Source: Caryophanales bacterium UBA1188
GTDB taxonomy: Bacteria; Bacillota_I; Bacilli_A; Izemoplasmatales; UBA1188
Assembly: GCA_002310135.1 (NCBI GenBank)
Contig: DBYK01000001.1
Location: 277,710-341,709, forward strand
Direction: 5' to 3'
DNA: 64,000 nt
Notes under the pieces: model-generated
Databases searched by the model: none
Seen by the model: only the letters and a program-made list of their open reading frames with translations
Told to the model about the DNA's origin: nothing
Position numbers and translations under genes: made by a program
Shown here: one piece after another, positions 9,308 to 16,936 of the stretch
Layout: each line of letters begins with the position of its first letter
How positions within the stretch are numbered: position 1 is the stretch's first letter

Positions 9308-11137
9308 TTAAATTTTATAAGTTGGAACTAACTCCTTAACTATTGGTTTAATTCCTTCACTTTCATTATAAGCTTCTATGCATAACCTATCTAAGCATTC
9401 GAAGAATTTATCTTCATCGAATTCTATAGGTTTTGCAATATTAATTAATCCATTATCAGTAGTCTTTAGGCCTTCTTCATCCATAAGTCTTTCCTCATAT
9501 AATTTCTCTCCAGGTCTGAGTCCTGTGACTTGAATCTTTATATCTTTATGAGGAATAAATCCTGATAATCTAATTAGAGTTTCTGCAAGATCATATATCT
9601 TTACTGGTTCACCCATATCAAGAACATAGATCTCACCACCTTTAGCGTATGCACCAGCTTGTAAGATTAATGTTACAGCTTCAGGTATAGTCATAAAATA
9701 TCTTGTGATTTCTCTGTGTGTTACAGTAACAGGGCCACCAAGCGCAATTTGTTTTTTAAATAGTGGTATTACTGAACCATTTGAACCAAGAACATTGCCA
9801 AATCTTACAGCAACAAATTCAGTATTTTTAGATCTTCTTCCTATTGCTTGAATAATCATCTCGCATATGCGCTTAGATGCGCCCATGATATTTGTTGGAT
9901 TAACTGCTTTATCAGTAGATATTTGAACAAATCTTTTAACCTTGTATTCATCTGCGAGTTTAGCAAGGTTTAGGGTTCCAAATACATTGTTTTTAATGGC
10001 CTCATTAGGACTTGTCTCCATTAATGGAACATGTTTATGAGCTGCGGCATTAAAAACAATATCGATTTTATATTTTTTGAAAACATCTTCCAACTTATTT
10101 TTATCTCTAATACTTGCGATTAGTACTAAGAGATTTAAATAAGGGAAGTTTCTTTTAAGTTCTTGTTCTATGTCATATGCATTATTCTCATAGATATCAA
10201 GAATTATTAATCTTTTTGGGTTGTGTGCTGCAACTTGTCTTGAAAGTTCAGAACCAATTGAACCTCCACCACCAGTTATAAGCACAACTCTATTTTCTAT
10301 ATACCCCATTATCTCATCTAGATTAACTTTGATTTCACCACGACCGAGTAAATCAGTGATTTCAACGTGTCTAATTGATCTAATAGATACTGTACCATTC
10401 ACAAGTTGATAGATCCCTGGGATGATATCAACTTGACAATTTGTTTTCTCACAAATACTTAATAGTTGTCTTGTTTCATATCTTGTAATTGATGGAATCG
10501 CAACTATTATTTCTTTAACATCATATTTCTTCACAGCTTCAGGAATCATATCCCTTCCACCAACAATAGGAACACCAAGTATTGAAGTCTGTCTTTTTTG
10601 TTCATCATCATCTATAAAACATACTGGTATCTTATTAACTTTTTCTGAGTTTATGAGTTCCCTTGCGACCATAGTTCCAGCGTCTCCCGCTCCAACTATC
10701 ATCACATGGATATTATCTGGTTGTTTTTGGAAGAGGTCATTATTCTTAACTTGAATCGCAAGTCTGATTGAGAATCTCGCAAAAGAAAGTAGGATCGCAA
10801 GAATAACATTATTTACCACAATAAATTTGAGTGATAGATATGCTCCATCAGTAATTAAGACAAAAAGTATTCCCGCAACGAAGTTCGCAAAGATTGTAAT
10901 CATTATCTTAAGTAAGTCTATCATTGATACATACTTAAGGAGTGATCTATATAGTCTTGATATAGAAAACGCAAATATTATGATTGCGGATTCAGCCACG
11001 CAACATAATACATAAAATAAAAGATTGCTTCTATCTAGTTTAATTGAGAGTAGGTAGTTTGAGAATAAAAATGAGAACACTACAATCGCTATATCAATAA
11101 CTATTAAAGAAATAATTCTACTAATGTTTTTCTTCAT
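9308..11137 (-). CDS. Membrane NDP-sugar 4,6-dehydratase (PglF/CapD/FlaA1-like)
   Basis: 609 residues. Four N-terminal membrane segments (about 8-30, 40-65, 75-98, 102-125) lead into a first Rossmann-like domain (MIVGAGDAGTMVAREL, about 145-160). The catalytic short-chain dehydrogenase domain follows, with the NAD motif TGGGGSIGSELSRQ near 288. Its catalytic region reads ISTDKAVNPTNIMGASKR near 415, with Met in place of the usual Tyr of YxxxK, as in PglF/WbpM/CapD. It converts UDP-GlcNAc or a similar sugar to the 4-keto-6-deoxy form at the membrane. It is the first gene of the visible operon, preceded by a long leader with a possible attenuator. Confidence 0.9.
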   Translation of the reverse strand: MKKNISRIISLIVIDIAIVVFSFLFSNYLLSIKLDRSNLLFYVLCCVAESAIIIFAFSISRLYRSLLKYVSMIDLLKIMITIFANFVAGILFVLITDGAYLSLKFIVVNNVILAILLSFARFSIRLAIQVKNNDLFQKQPDNIHVMIVGAGDAGTMVARELINSEKVNKIPVCFIDDDEQKRQTSILGVPIVGGRDMIPEAVKKYDVKEIIVAIPSITRYETRQLLSICEKTNCQVDIIPGIYQLVNGTVSIRSIRHVEITDLLGRGEIKVNLDEIMGYIENRVVLITGGGGSIGSELSRQVAAHNPKRLIILDIYENNAYDIEQELKRNFPYLNLLVLIASIRDKNKLEDVFKKYKIDIVFNAAAHKHVPLMETSPNEAIKNNVFGTLNLAKLADEYKVKRFVQISTDKAVNPTNIMGASKRICEMIIQAIGRRSKNTEFVAVRFGNVLGSNGSVIPLFKKQIALGGPVTVTHREITRYFMTIPEAVTLILQAGAYAKGGEIYVLDMGEPVKIYDLAETLIRLSGFIPHKDIKIQVTGLRPGEKLYEERLMDEEGLKTTDNGLINIAKPIEFDEDKFFECLDRLCIEAYNESEGIKPIVKELVPTYKI

Positions 11138-11275
11138 AACTAACCTTCCTTTTCAAAGGATAACGCAATCTTAATTGATTATATTTAGGATAAATAATTA
11201 ATTATTTATGCTTATATAATTTTAAACTATTTAGAAAGAAATTAAAAGAAAAATCTAATGAACAGGTAAAATATT

Positions 11276-11311
11276 TTTTATTTTAAAATAAAAATGGTCA
11301 AAAAATGACCA
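11276..11311 (-). promoter_or_regulatory. Candidate attenuator hairpin in the capsule operon leader
   Basis: On the minus strand TGGTCA and TGACCA (11311-11295) form a six-pair stem with a five-base loop, followed by TTTTTATTTT, an intrinsic-terminator-like arrangement about 155 bases upstream of the first gene. A TATAAT -10-like box at 11353-11348 would start a transcript reading through it. In an operon with its own LoaP-type antiterminator a leader terminator is an attractive target. The stem is short, so this is tentative. Confidence 0.35.
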
Positions 11312-11585
11312 ATACGCCTATATTTATAAAAACAAAAAAGTATACCCATTATATAGTTTTTAAAATCTTTTTTTATTTAAAATCTGATTTTTTAATAAAT
11401 CATAAAATATGTCAATTAATAATTGGCAATCTAATTTATGGAATATCTTTATATTTAGGAATATTTTTTATATAAATAAATTAATAATTACTTAATATTT
11501 TAAAAATATATTTTGTCAAATATGTTTGATTTGATATATCTTTATTTTTATTTCTTTTTTAAAAGTTGAAAGATATTAAATAATG
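11312..11585. other. AT-rich non-coding region upstream of the capsule operon
   Basis: This is the distal part of the 479-base gap between the capsule operon and the gene at 11617. No coding signal is seen. It contains TATAAT at 11348-11353 (minus strand) and two TTGACA-like hexamers further upstream on the same strand, any of which could be parts of the operon promoter. None has a fully convincing spacing. Confidence 0.4.
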
Positions 11586-11635
11586 AAAAAAGAATCTAAT
11601 TTAAAGTTGTGTTTTTTTAAAGAAAATTAGATTCT
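11586..11635 (-). terminator. Intrinsic terminator after the membrane-protein gene
   Basis: A perfect 12-bp stem (AGAATCTAATTT with AAATTAGATTCT) is followed on the minus strand by TTTTTT. The 5' arm lies in the last codons of the gene ending at 11617. Confidence 0.75.
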
Positions 11636-12156
11636 TCTTCTTTTATATTATTATCTTTTTGTCTAAACAGTGGAATTATCGCAGTTAAAATTAATTCAAC
11701 CGAAAGTAAATATGAATAAATTAAAGCTGTCTCTTCATTTGGATTAATAATTAATATTGTGGATAATACAATTACTACTAATGATTCTATGATAGTTACT
11801 ATGCTTAAGATAAGAGGAATTCCTTTTAAGAGTCCGTTTACTATTTCTTCTATCTCTATTGATTCTCTTAATATTGACCATATAGCCCAAGTAACACAAA
11901 TAGTTGTGAAATCACTAATGAATACTAAGAGGATTATTCCAAGTAATAATTCAATAGAACCGAAATAGAAACTACCTTCTTTATAGAATTCTTTTTTGTG
12001 TTTAATTAAGATATGTAAGAATTCAAAAATACCATATGCCATCATAAGTGATGGGATATAGTATTCTAAATTGAGCACAAAATGATCTCTTATAAAGAAA
12101 AGAGTCATAGAAAATGATATAAAGAGTATTGCTTTAATTATCTTAAGTAATCTCAT
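11617..12156 (-). CDS. Small polytopic membrane protein, DUF308/HdeD-like
   Basis: 179 residues with about six hydrophobic segments in three hairpin-like pairs (near 8-25, 32-52, 68-85, 87-100, 112-135, 140-162) and a charged C-terminus. The repeat-like arrangement of paired helices resembles DUF308 (HdeD-family) proteins, whose function is poorly defined. It follows the nitroreductase-like gene by 12 bases and is probably co-transcribed with it. I do not recognise a specific role. Confidence 0.55.
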   Translation of the reverse strand: MRLLKIIKAILFISFSMTLFFIRDHFVLNLEYYIPSLMMAYGIFEFLHILIKHKKEFYKEGSFYFGSIELLLGIILLVFISDFTTICVTWAIWSILRESIEIEEIVNGLLKGIPLILSIVTIIESLVVIVLSTILIINPNEETALIYSYLLSVELILTAIIPLFRQKDNNIKEEESNFL

Positions 12157-12168
12157 ATTTATCCTTTT

Positions 12169-12921
12169 TTATTTTATTGAATATATGGCGGTTAAATTCT
12201 TTTTCTTGTTTACATTTTCTTCAATATATAATTCTTTTGTATATTCTATATTATTATTCTCAAGACATACATCTAAGAAACATAAAAGAATACCTATGTC
12301 TATCCTATTTAGATAATTCACAAACTTCATAGGTAATATTCCAGTTTTAGAATCTCTTCTAATTCTATAAACTTTAATATTATCTTTAGATGTTTCTAAA
12401 AACCATGGTTGTGAATTAACTGCACTAGGTGCATATCTTATATCTTTTATGATGTCTTTATAATAATCTCCAGAAATTATTTTAGATAATTCTAATCTTG
12501 GTACATCATCGATATTTTTCCTAAATAAAGATGAATCAACTTTTTTAATTGCGATCATTATCACAAAATCAAGACCATCTTCTTTTTTCATCTTAGTTTT
12601 GCCGAGTCCAAACCATAGTGCACCTATATTGATAGATGCAAGATATAAATCTAATTGTTCACCGAGATAACCTATATTTTGAAGATAATTATCTTTCTTT
12701 TGAGAATACATGAAGATTAAATATTCTTGATTCTTTTTATAATTCTCATTATCTTTTACAAATTTGATTTTAACTTTTATGTCTTTAATTAAAGGAGTAA
12801 AACTATAGAATTTATTTTCTATATCTTTTATGGTTTCATCACTAATTTTTGAATCAGGAATATCTTTAAAATTATGAAAAGATTTTCTTTTAAATATCAT
12901 ATCATAAAAACATTTTTCCAT
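12169..12921 (-). CDS. Nitroreductase-like flavoprotein (TM1586 type)
   Basis: 250 residues. The arrangement of a first half ending GALWFGLGKTK (about 100-110) and a second half with RYAPSAVNSQPWFLE (about 161-175) matches the putative TM-nitroreductase family (PF14512), in which two nitroreductase-like halves are joined. The SAVNSQPW motif corresponds to the FMN-contacting segment of nitroreductases. These are presumed FMN-dependent NAD(P)H oxidoreductases; the substrate is unknown. It lies in the minus-strand run behind the GNAT gene but after a terminator-like hairpin. Confidence 0.7.
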   Translation of the reverse strand: MEKCFYDMIFKRKSFHNFKDIPDSKISDETIKDIENKFYSFTPLIKDIKVKIKFVKDNENYKKNQEYLIFMYSQKKDNYLQNIGYLGEQLDLYLASINIGALWFGLGKTKMKKEDGLDFVIMIAIKKVDSSLFRKNIDDVPRLELSKIISGDYYKDIIKDIRYAPSAVNSQPWFLETSKDNIKVYRIRRDSKTGILPMKFVNYLNRIDIGILLCFLDVCLENNNIEYTKELYIEENVNKKKNLTAIYSIK

Positions 12922-12964
12922 TTAAAATGTACCTCCTATTATTTTTAATTATATCAATAATTAA

Positions 12965-12995
12965 TATAATATAAAAGCACTTTTTTGGAGTGCTT
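12965..12995 (-). terminator. Terminator-like hairpin after the GNAT gene
   Basis: AAGCACT (12975-12981) and AGTGCTT (12989-12995) form a seven-pair stem that can extend through flanking AT pairs. The minus-strand transcript continues TTTTATATTATA. It abuts the stop codon of the GNAT gene. Confidence 0.55.
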
Positions 12996-13463
12996 CTATA
13001 TTATTAATTCCATTTCTATCTCTTTTATCTTTAAGCCAAGCTTTTTATAGAATTCTTTAGCTTTATCATTACCTTCCCATACATTAAGAGTTATTTCATA
13101 TAAACCTAATTCTTTTGATATATTTTTGATATATTCAAAAAGCATAGTTCCTATTCCTTTTCCTCTTTCTTTCTCATTAACACATATATCATCAATATAT
13201 AGATAACTAAAGTTATGCATAGTATGATTATTAGTCTTTTTTATTATTCCCATGATATACCCAACTATAGTATCATCTTCAAGCGCAACTAAAGTTATTC
13301 TATTTTTATCATTTATGATATTTTCAACTTCATCTTTAGTATATTTAGTTGTTCCACTTTTAAAGATATCAGGTCTAATTAAACTATGAACTTCTAATAC
13401 TTCTTTTAATAATTCAATTATTGAGTCTTTATCGCTATCAACTGCATATCTTATCTTTATCAT
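12996..13463 (-). CDS. GNAT-family N-acetyltransferase
   Basis: 155 residues with the GNAT core: VGYIMGII (beta4), YIDDICVNEKERGKGIGTMLFEYI (about 91-113, containing the acetyl-CoA pyrophosphate loop R-G-K-G-I-G) and YEITLNVWEGNDKAKEFYKKLG (about 121-142). It would acetylate an amine using acetyl-CoA; the substrate cannot be predicted. It lies downstream of the nucleoside operon but behind its strong terminator at 13492-13520, so it is probably an independent unit. Confidence 0.85.
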   Translation of the reverse strand: MIKIRYAVDSDKDSIIELLKEVLEVHSLIRPDIFKSGTTKYTKDEVENIINDKNRITLVALEDDTIVGYIMGIIKKTNNHTMHNFSYLYIDDICVNEKERGKGIGTMLFEYIKNISKELGLYEITLNVWEGNDKAKEFYKKLGLKIKEIEMELII

Positions 13464-13491
13464 ATGAATCCTCTTTTTAATATTCTAACAT

Positions 13492-13520
13492 AAAAAAATA
13501 TAAGTCAAGGCGACTTATAT
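13492..13520 (-). terminator. Intrinsic terminator ending the nucleoside operon
   Basis: ATATAAGTC and GACTTATAT form a perfect nine-pair stem with a five-base loop (AAGGC on plus). Seven T follow on the minus strand, and a run of seven T on the plus side makes it potentially bidirectional. It lies seven bases after the stop of the TrpA-like gene. Confidence 0.85.
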
Positions 13521-13526
13521 CTTTTT

Positions 13527-14243
13527 TTACTCTATTATCTTTTTGAATTCTTTAATTGTGCTTTTTAGCTTTTCCATGTCACTGTGAAGCTTTAAAAATG
13601 TACTTCCAACAAATACCCCATCAGCACCGGCATCTTTAACTAGTTTTGCGTCCATTAAAGTTTTCACTCCTACCCCACAATATATCTTTTTATTTTTACC
13701 TTCATTATCTCTTAGATAATATATTACATCTTTTAATGTAGGGTATTTTGGGTTAATATCATCTGACTTCGCTTGAAGGTAGATAAAACCGTTACTTAAT
13801 TTAGATGCATCTAAATCTTCCTCGTTTAGATTAAGAGGAATATAAGACGCTAATCTTATATTTCCTTTAATCAATCTCTTCTTAATGGTTTTATCATTTC
13901 CACCAACATAAATCATATTCTCTATGTTAGCTTCATTCATAAAATTAATGAATTTAGATACACCAATCTCTTTAACTGTCTCTTCATAACATAATATAAA
14001 TATTTCTTGATTAGGATATTTATCTTTAATATATAAGACTGCGTCCATATATTCATTATAATCACTTGAAACCTCAAGCGCTTTAAGCATCCTATTTCTT
14101 ATGAATTCACTATCTAAATATGGATTTTTAGATGGCATATCAATTTCGAGGACATCTATGCCGCTTTCTATATATACTCCCGCAATATCTATAGTCTTTT
14201 TTATGTTTGGGTATCCTAAAGAGAGGTAACCAATTAATTTCAT
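13527..14243 (-). CDS. Stand-alone TrpA-like lyase (tryptophan synthase alpha homologue) in a nucleoside operon
   Basis: 238 residues from ATG 14243; a GTG nine bases upstream is part of the ribosome site GAGGTG. It aligns with TrpA throughout: IGYLSLGYPN corresponds to the N-terminal loop. VLEIDMPSKNPYLDS places Glu33 and Asp44 exactly where TrpA has its catalytic Glu49 and Asp60. IYCGVGVKT (about 190-198) and VFVGSTFL (about 212-219) match the phosphate-binding loops. TrpA splits indole-glycerol phosphate by retro-aldol chemistry. No trpB or other trp biosynthetic gene is nearby, and its partners are a nucleoside transporter, phosphorylase, kinase and alcohol dehydrogenase. I infer a retro-aldolase for a phosphorylated sugar. 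It is shorter than TrpA (about 268). Confidence 0.82.
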   Translation of the reverse strand: MKLIGYLSLGYPNIKKTIDIAGVYIESGIDVLEIDMPSKNPYLDSEFIRNRMLKALEVSSDYNEYMDAVLYIKDKYPNQEIFILCYEETVKEIGVSKFINFMNEANIENMIYVGGNDKTIKKRLIKGNIRLASYIPLNLNEEDLDASKLSNGFIYLQAKSDDINPKYPTLKDVIYYLRDNEGKNKKIYCGVGVKTLMDAKLVKDAGADGVFVGSTFLKLHSDMEKLKSTIKEFKKIIE

Positions 14244-14244
14244 A

Positions 14245-15393
14245 TTAGTCACCTCTATAAGCTCTTAAGATGATTTTTCTAATATCGCTTGGTTTTGGTG
14301 TAACTGGATTAGTTTTAGTACAGCCATCTTCTAAAGCAAGTGATATTACTTCATCTAATTTATTCATTAAATCATCTTGAGAAATATATAAAGATAAATC
14401 ATCTTTTATTTCTAAATCTTTAATTAATCTTTTTATTCCAAGAGTTAAGTTCTTCTCACCAATCCATTTAGCGATATCACTATATCTTCTAAGTGTTATA
14501 GGATTATTACGATTGAATTCTATAACATATGGAAGCAAAATAGCGTTTAATATTCCGTGAGGAACGTGGAATATACTTCCTAAAGAATGAGAAATAGAAT
14601 GCACTATTCCTAAAGATGCATTAGTGAAAGAGAGTCCTGCGACCATACTCGCATTTAACATCTTCTCTCTTAAATCAATATCATTTAAATTGACATATAC
14701 TTTTGGAAGAGTGTCGAATATATCAATTATAGCTGCCTTCGCTAAAATATCAGTTAAATAGTTCGCTCTATTTGAGGTATACGCTTCTATTGCGTGTGTT
14801 AGAGCGTCAAATCCAGTTTGGGCAGTTAAATGTTTTGGAAGAGATATGGTTGTGATAGGGTCAAGTATAGCGACATCTGGCATCATCTCCATATTTCCAA
14901 TACCGCATTTATAACCTGTCATACTATCTGTGATTACAATAGATCTTGATACTTCAGATGCAGTACCTGCGGTTGTAGGAATACAACCTAGGTGCGCTTT
15001 CAATCTAAGTTTTGGAAATTTAGATTTATCCATAAGTTCATCTAGCCCTTTAGTTTCTGGGTGCTCATAGAAAATCCACATCGCTTTTGCGGCATCCATT
15101 ACACTTCCACCACCAATGGCTAGAATGAAGTCAGGTTTTTCTTCTTCCATAAATTTTGCGCCTCTTTCTACAGTATCAAGCCCAGGGTCAGATTCAACCC
15201 CTATAAATACAGAATATGGTATATCTGCGTTAGTTAAATGATTCTCAACTATCCTCATCACACCATTTTTATATACTACATCATCTCCTAAAACTATAAC
15301 TATCTTTTTAGCTTTAATATTTTCTAAATAACTTAAGCTATCTTGGCCGAATATTAATTCATCTCCAGCTAGCTTCATCGGTCTTTCTATCAT
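14245..15393 (-). CDS. Iron-containing alcohol dehydrogenase family oxidoreductase
   Basis: 382 residues, full length for the family. NAD(P) binding motif AIGGGSVMDAAKAM (about 91-104), PTTAGTASEVSRS (about 138-150), and the metal ligands in PDVAILDP (Asp), GFDALTHAIEAYTS (His), and HSISHSLGSIFHVPHG (two His). Enzymes of this type reduce short aldehydes such as acetaldehyde, glycolaldehyde or lactaldehyde with Fe or Zn. It lies between the BtpA-like and TrpA-like genes, so reducing an aldehyde released by a retro-aldol step is a plausible role (inference). Its TAA is one base before the ATG of the TrpA-like gene. AGGAAAG precedes its own start. Confidence 0.9.
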   Translation of the reverse strand: MIERPMKLAGDELIFGQDSLSYLENIKAKKIVIVLGDDVVYKNGVMRIVENHLTNADIPYSVFIGVESDPGLDTVERGAKFMEEEKPDFILAIGGGSVMDAAKAMWIFYEHPETKGLDELMDKSKFPKLRLKAHLGCIPTTAGTASEVSRSIVITDSMTGYKCGIGNMEMMPDVAILDPITTISLPKHLTAQTGFDALTHAIEAYTSNRANYLTDILAKAAIIDIFDTLPKVYVNLNDIDLREKMLNASMVAGLSFTNASLGIVHSISHSLGSIFHVPHGILNAILLPYVIEFNRNNPITLRRYSDIAKWIGEKNLTLGIKRLIKDLEIKDDLSLYISQDDLMNKLDEVISLALEDGCTKTNPVTPKPSDIRKIILRAYRGD

Positions 15394-15396
15394 AAA

Positions 15397-16182
15397 TTAC
15401 TTTCCTATCTTTTCTAATAATTTTCTTGTAAGTTCAAAAGAAATTGGATTTTCTATTTTCTTATCTTTTTTCAAAGATGAACCCACAATTGCCCCATCGG
15501 CAATACTTAGTTCCTTAAGGATATTTGATTCACTTAAGCCACTACCAATAAATACTGGAATCTTTACGATTCTTTTAACTCTTTCTACTAAATCTATAGG
15601 AGTTTCATCTCCACTAGATGATCCAGTCACAATAACAGCATCCGCATGATTAGCCTCAGCCATTTTAGCGCTATCTTCTATTTTTATATTTTGATTTAGC
15701 ATATATGTGTATTTAACTTGAATATCCGCTAAAATCTTAACATCATTAGCCATTATTTCTTTTCTATATTCAATTGCGCTTGCACCTTTAGGATAAATAA
15801 TCCCATTATGATAAATTACAGTATCTACAAATACTGGAATTCTTATGAAAGATGCACCAGTTGCCTTAGAAATTGATAGTGATGTTTTATAATCATTGAA
15901 TGCTGCATCAACTCCAACTGGAATATTTACTGCATCAACTATTTTAGATACTATTACGGCTAACATAATAGCTTGTTCATGTTTTAATGTTTCTCTTAAA
16001 GGAGAGTCTCCCATATTTTCAACCATTATGGCATCTACATTTGCTCCCTCAAGTGTCTTCGCATCTTCAATTGCTCTATTTATTATTTCTTCATTATTGT
16101 CTTTATAATGAGTAGTATTAATCAGTGGAAGCAAATGTACCATACCTATAATCATATTCTTTTTAAATTCAAATTTTGGCAT
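15397..16182 (-). CDS. BtpA/SgcQ-family TIM-barrel protein
   Basis: 261 residues. IGMVHLLPLINT (about 12-23), DAIMVENMGDSPL (about 50-62), ASFIRIPVFVDTVIYHNGIIYP (about 110-131), VIVTGSSSGDETPID (about 187-201) and VFIGSGLSESNI (about 213-224) match the BtpA/SgcQ family (PF03437), predicted phosphate-binding TIM barrels. Family members have been linked to photosystem I assembly (BtpA) or sugar operons (SgcQ), but to my knowledge no enzymatic reaction is firmly assigned. It overlaps the phosphorylase gene by 14 bases and has a strong AAGGAGG site. A sugar-phosphate isomerase or lyase step is the natural guess from context. Confidence 0.85.
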   Translation of the reverse strand: MPKFEFKKNMIIGMVHLLPLINTTHYKDNNEEIINRAIEDAKTLEGANVDAIMVENMGDSPLRETLKHEQAIMLAVIVSKIVDAVNIPVGVDAAFNDYKTSLSISKATGASFIRIPVFVDTVIYHNGIIYPKGASAIEYRKEIMANDVKILADIQVKYTYMLNQNIKIEDSAKMAEANHADAVIVTGSSSGDETPIDLVERVKRIVKIPVFIGSGLSESNILKELSIADGAIVGSSLKKDKKIENPISFELTRKLLEKIGK

Positions 16183-16936
16183 CTTTCCTCCTTAAACTAT
16201 ATTCATAAATACTATCAAGTGCGATTAAAGATAATTCTTTTTCTCCTTTTATCCTTTCATCTTCACCTAAAAAACCTTTTAGATTCTCAAGGACACTTGC
16301 GAGTGTTAAAACTGCAGTTTTAACTCCCATTAGTCTTCCAAGGACTAAAATAAGGCTTGATTCCATATCAATCCCAACAATTCCTAAAGATTTAGCTTTA
16401 ATAAATGTTTTAGATATGTCTCTAGACATTTCTTTAGATAATTTTGATTCTTTCATTAAAGAATAAAATCCATCTAAAGTTAAATTTAGACCATTATCAC
16501 ATATCTTATTCCTTTTCTTAACTTCTTCACTTATTACACTCACAAATTCATGGTCCGCTACTGCAGGATAATCTCTATCTACATAAGTTAGACTAGTCCT
16601 TTCTGACCTAACGGATGCGATAGGCACTATATAGTGGCCTAGAAGTTCTTCTTTTAGGCTCATCACAGTTCCCATCCTTAGCGCTACTTCCATTCCACAT
16701 TCATACATCTCTTCCATTGCGATAGCGGAAGATGGGGAACCTATTCCTGTAGAAGTTATAGTGACTTTTAATCCTTTATAAAAGCCTGTATAAGTATTGA
16801 ATTCTCTTGAGTGTGATACTTGAATAGGATTATCTAAGAATTGTTTTAAAATTTCTACTCTAAAAGGATCACCACTAAATATCACATATTTAGATATATC
16901 ATCCTTCCCTGCTTCTAAATATAAAGTCTTTTTCAT
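16169..16936 (-). CDS. Uridine-phosphorylase-like nucleoside phosphorylase with altered base pocket
   Basis: 255 residues, same length as E. coli Udp and clearly related: SGDPFRVEIL (Arg26), SHSREF (Arg44), TSTGIGSPS, ALRMGT (Arg87, Thr90), ASVRSERTSL, YPAVADHEF and GIDMESS (190-193). The phosphate and ribose contacts are therefore kept. The E. coli uracil-binding pair Gln166 and Arg168 lies in FYPGQER; the aligned segment here is FYSLMKE, giving Met161 and Glu163. It should cleave a nucleoside with phosphate to ribose-1-phosphate (or deoxyribose-1-phosphate) and a base other than uracil. Start and stop overlap the flanking genes (ATGA with the kinase), so it is co-translated. Confidence 0.87.
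   Translation of the reverse strand: MKKTLYLEAGKDDISKYVIFSGDPFRVEILKQFLDNPIQVSHSREFNTYTGFYKGLKVTITSTGIGSPSSAIAMEEMYECGMEVALRMGTVMSLKEELLGHYIVPIASVRSERTSLTYVDRDYPAVADHEFVSVISEEVKKRNKICDNGLNLTLDGFYSLMKESKLSKEMSRDISKTFIKAKSLGIVGIDMESSLILVLGRLMGVKTAVLTLASVLENLKGFLGEDERIKGEKELSLIALDSIYEYSLRRKDAKI

Noticed and set aside
13527..14243. TrpA-like gene as part of tryptophan biosynthesis
   Set aside because: No trpB or other trp gene is present and its operon partners are nucleoside uptake and catabolism genes.
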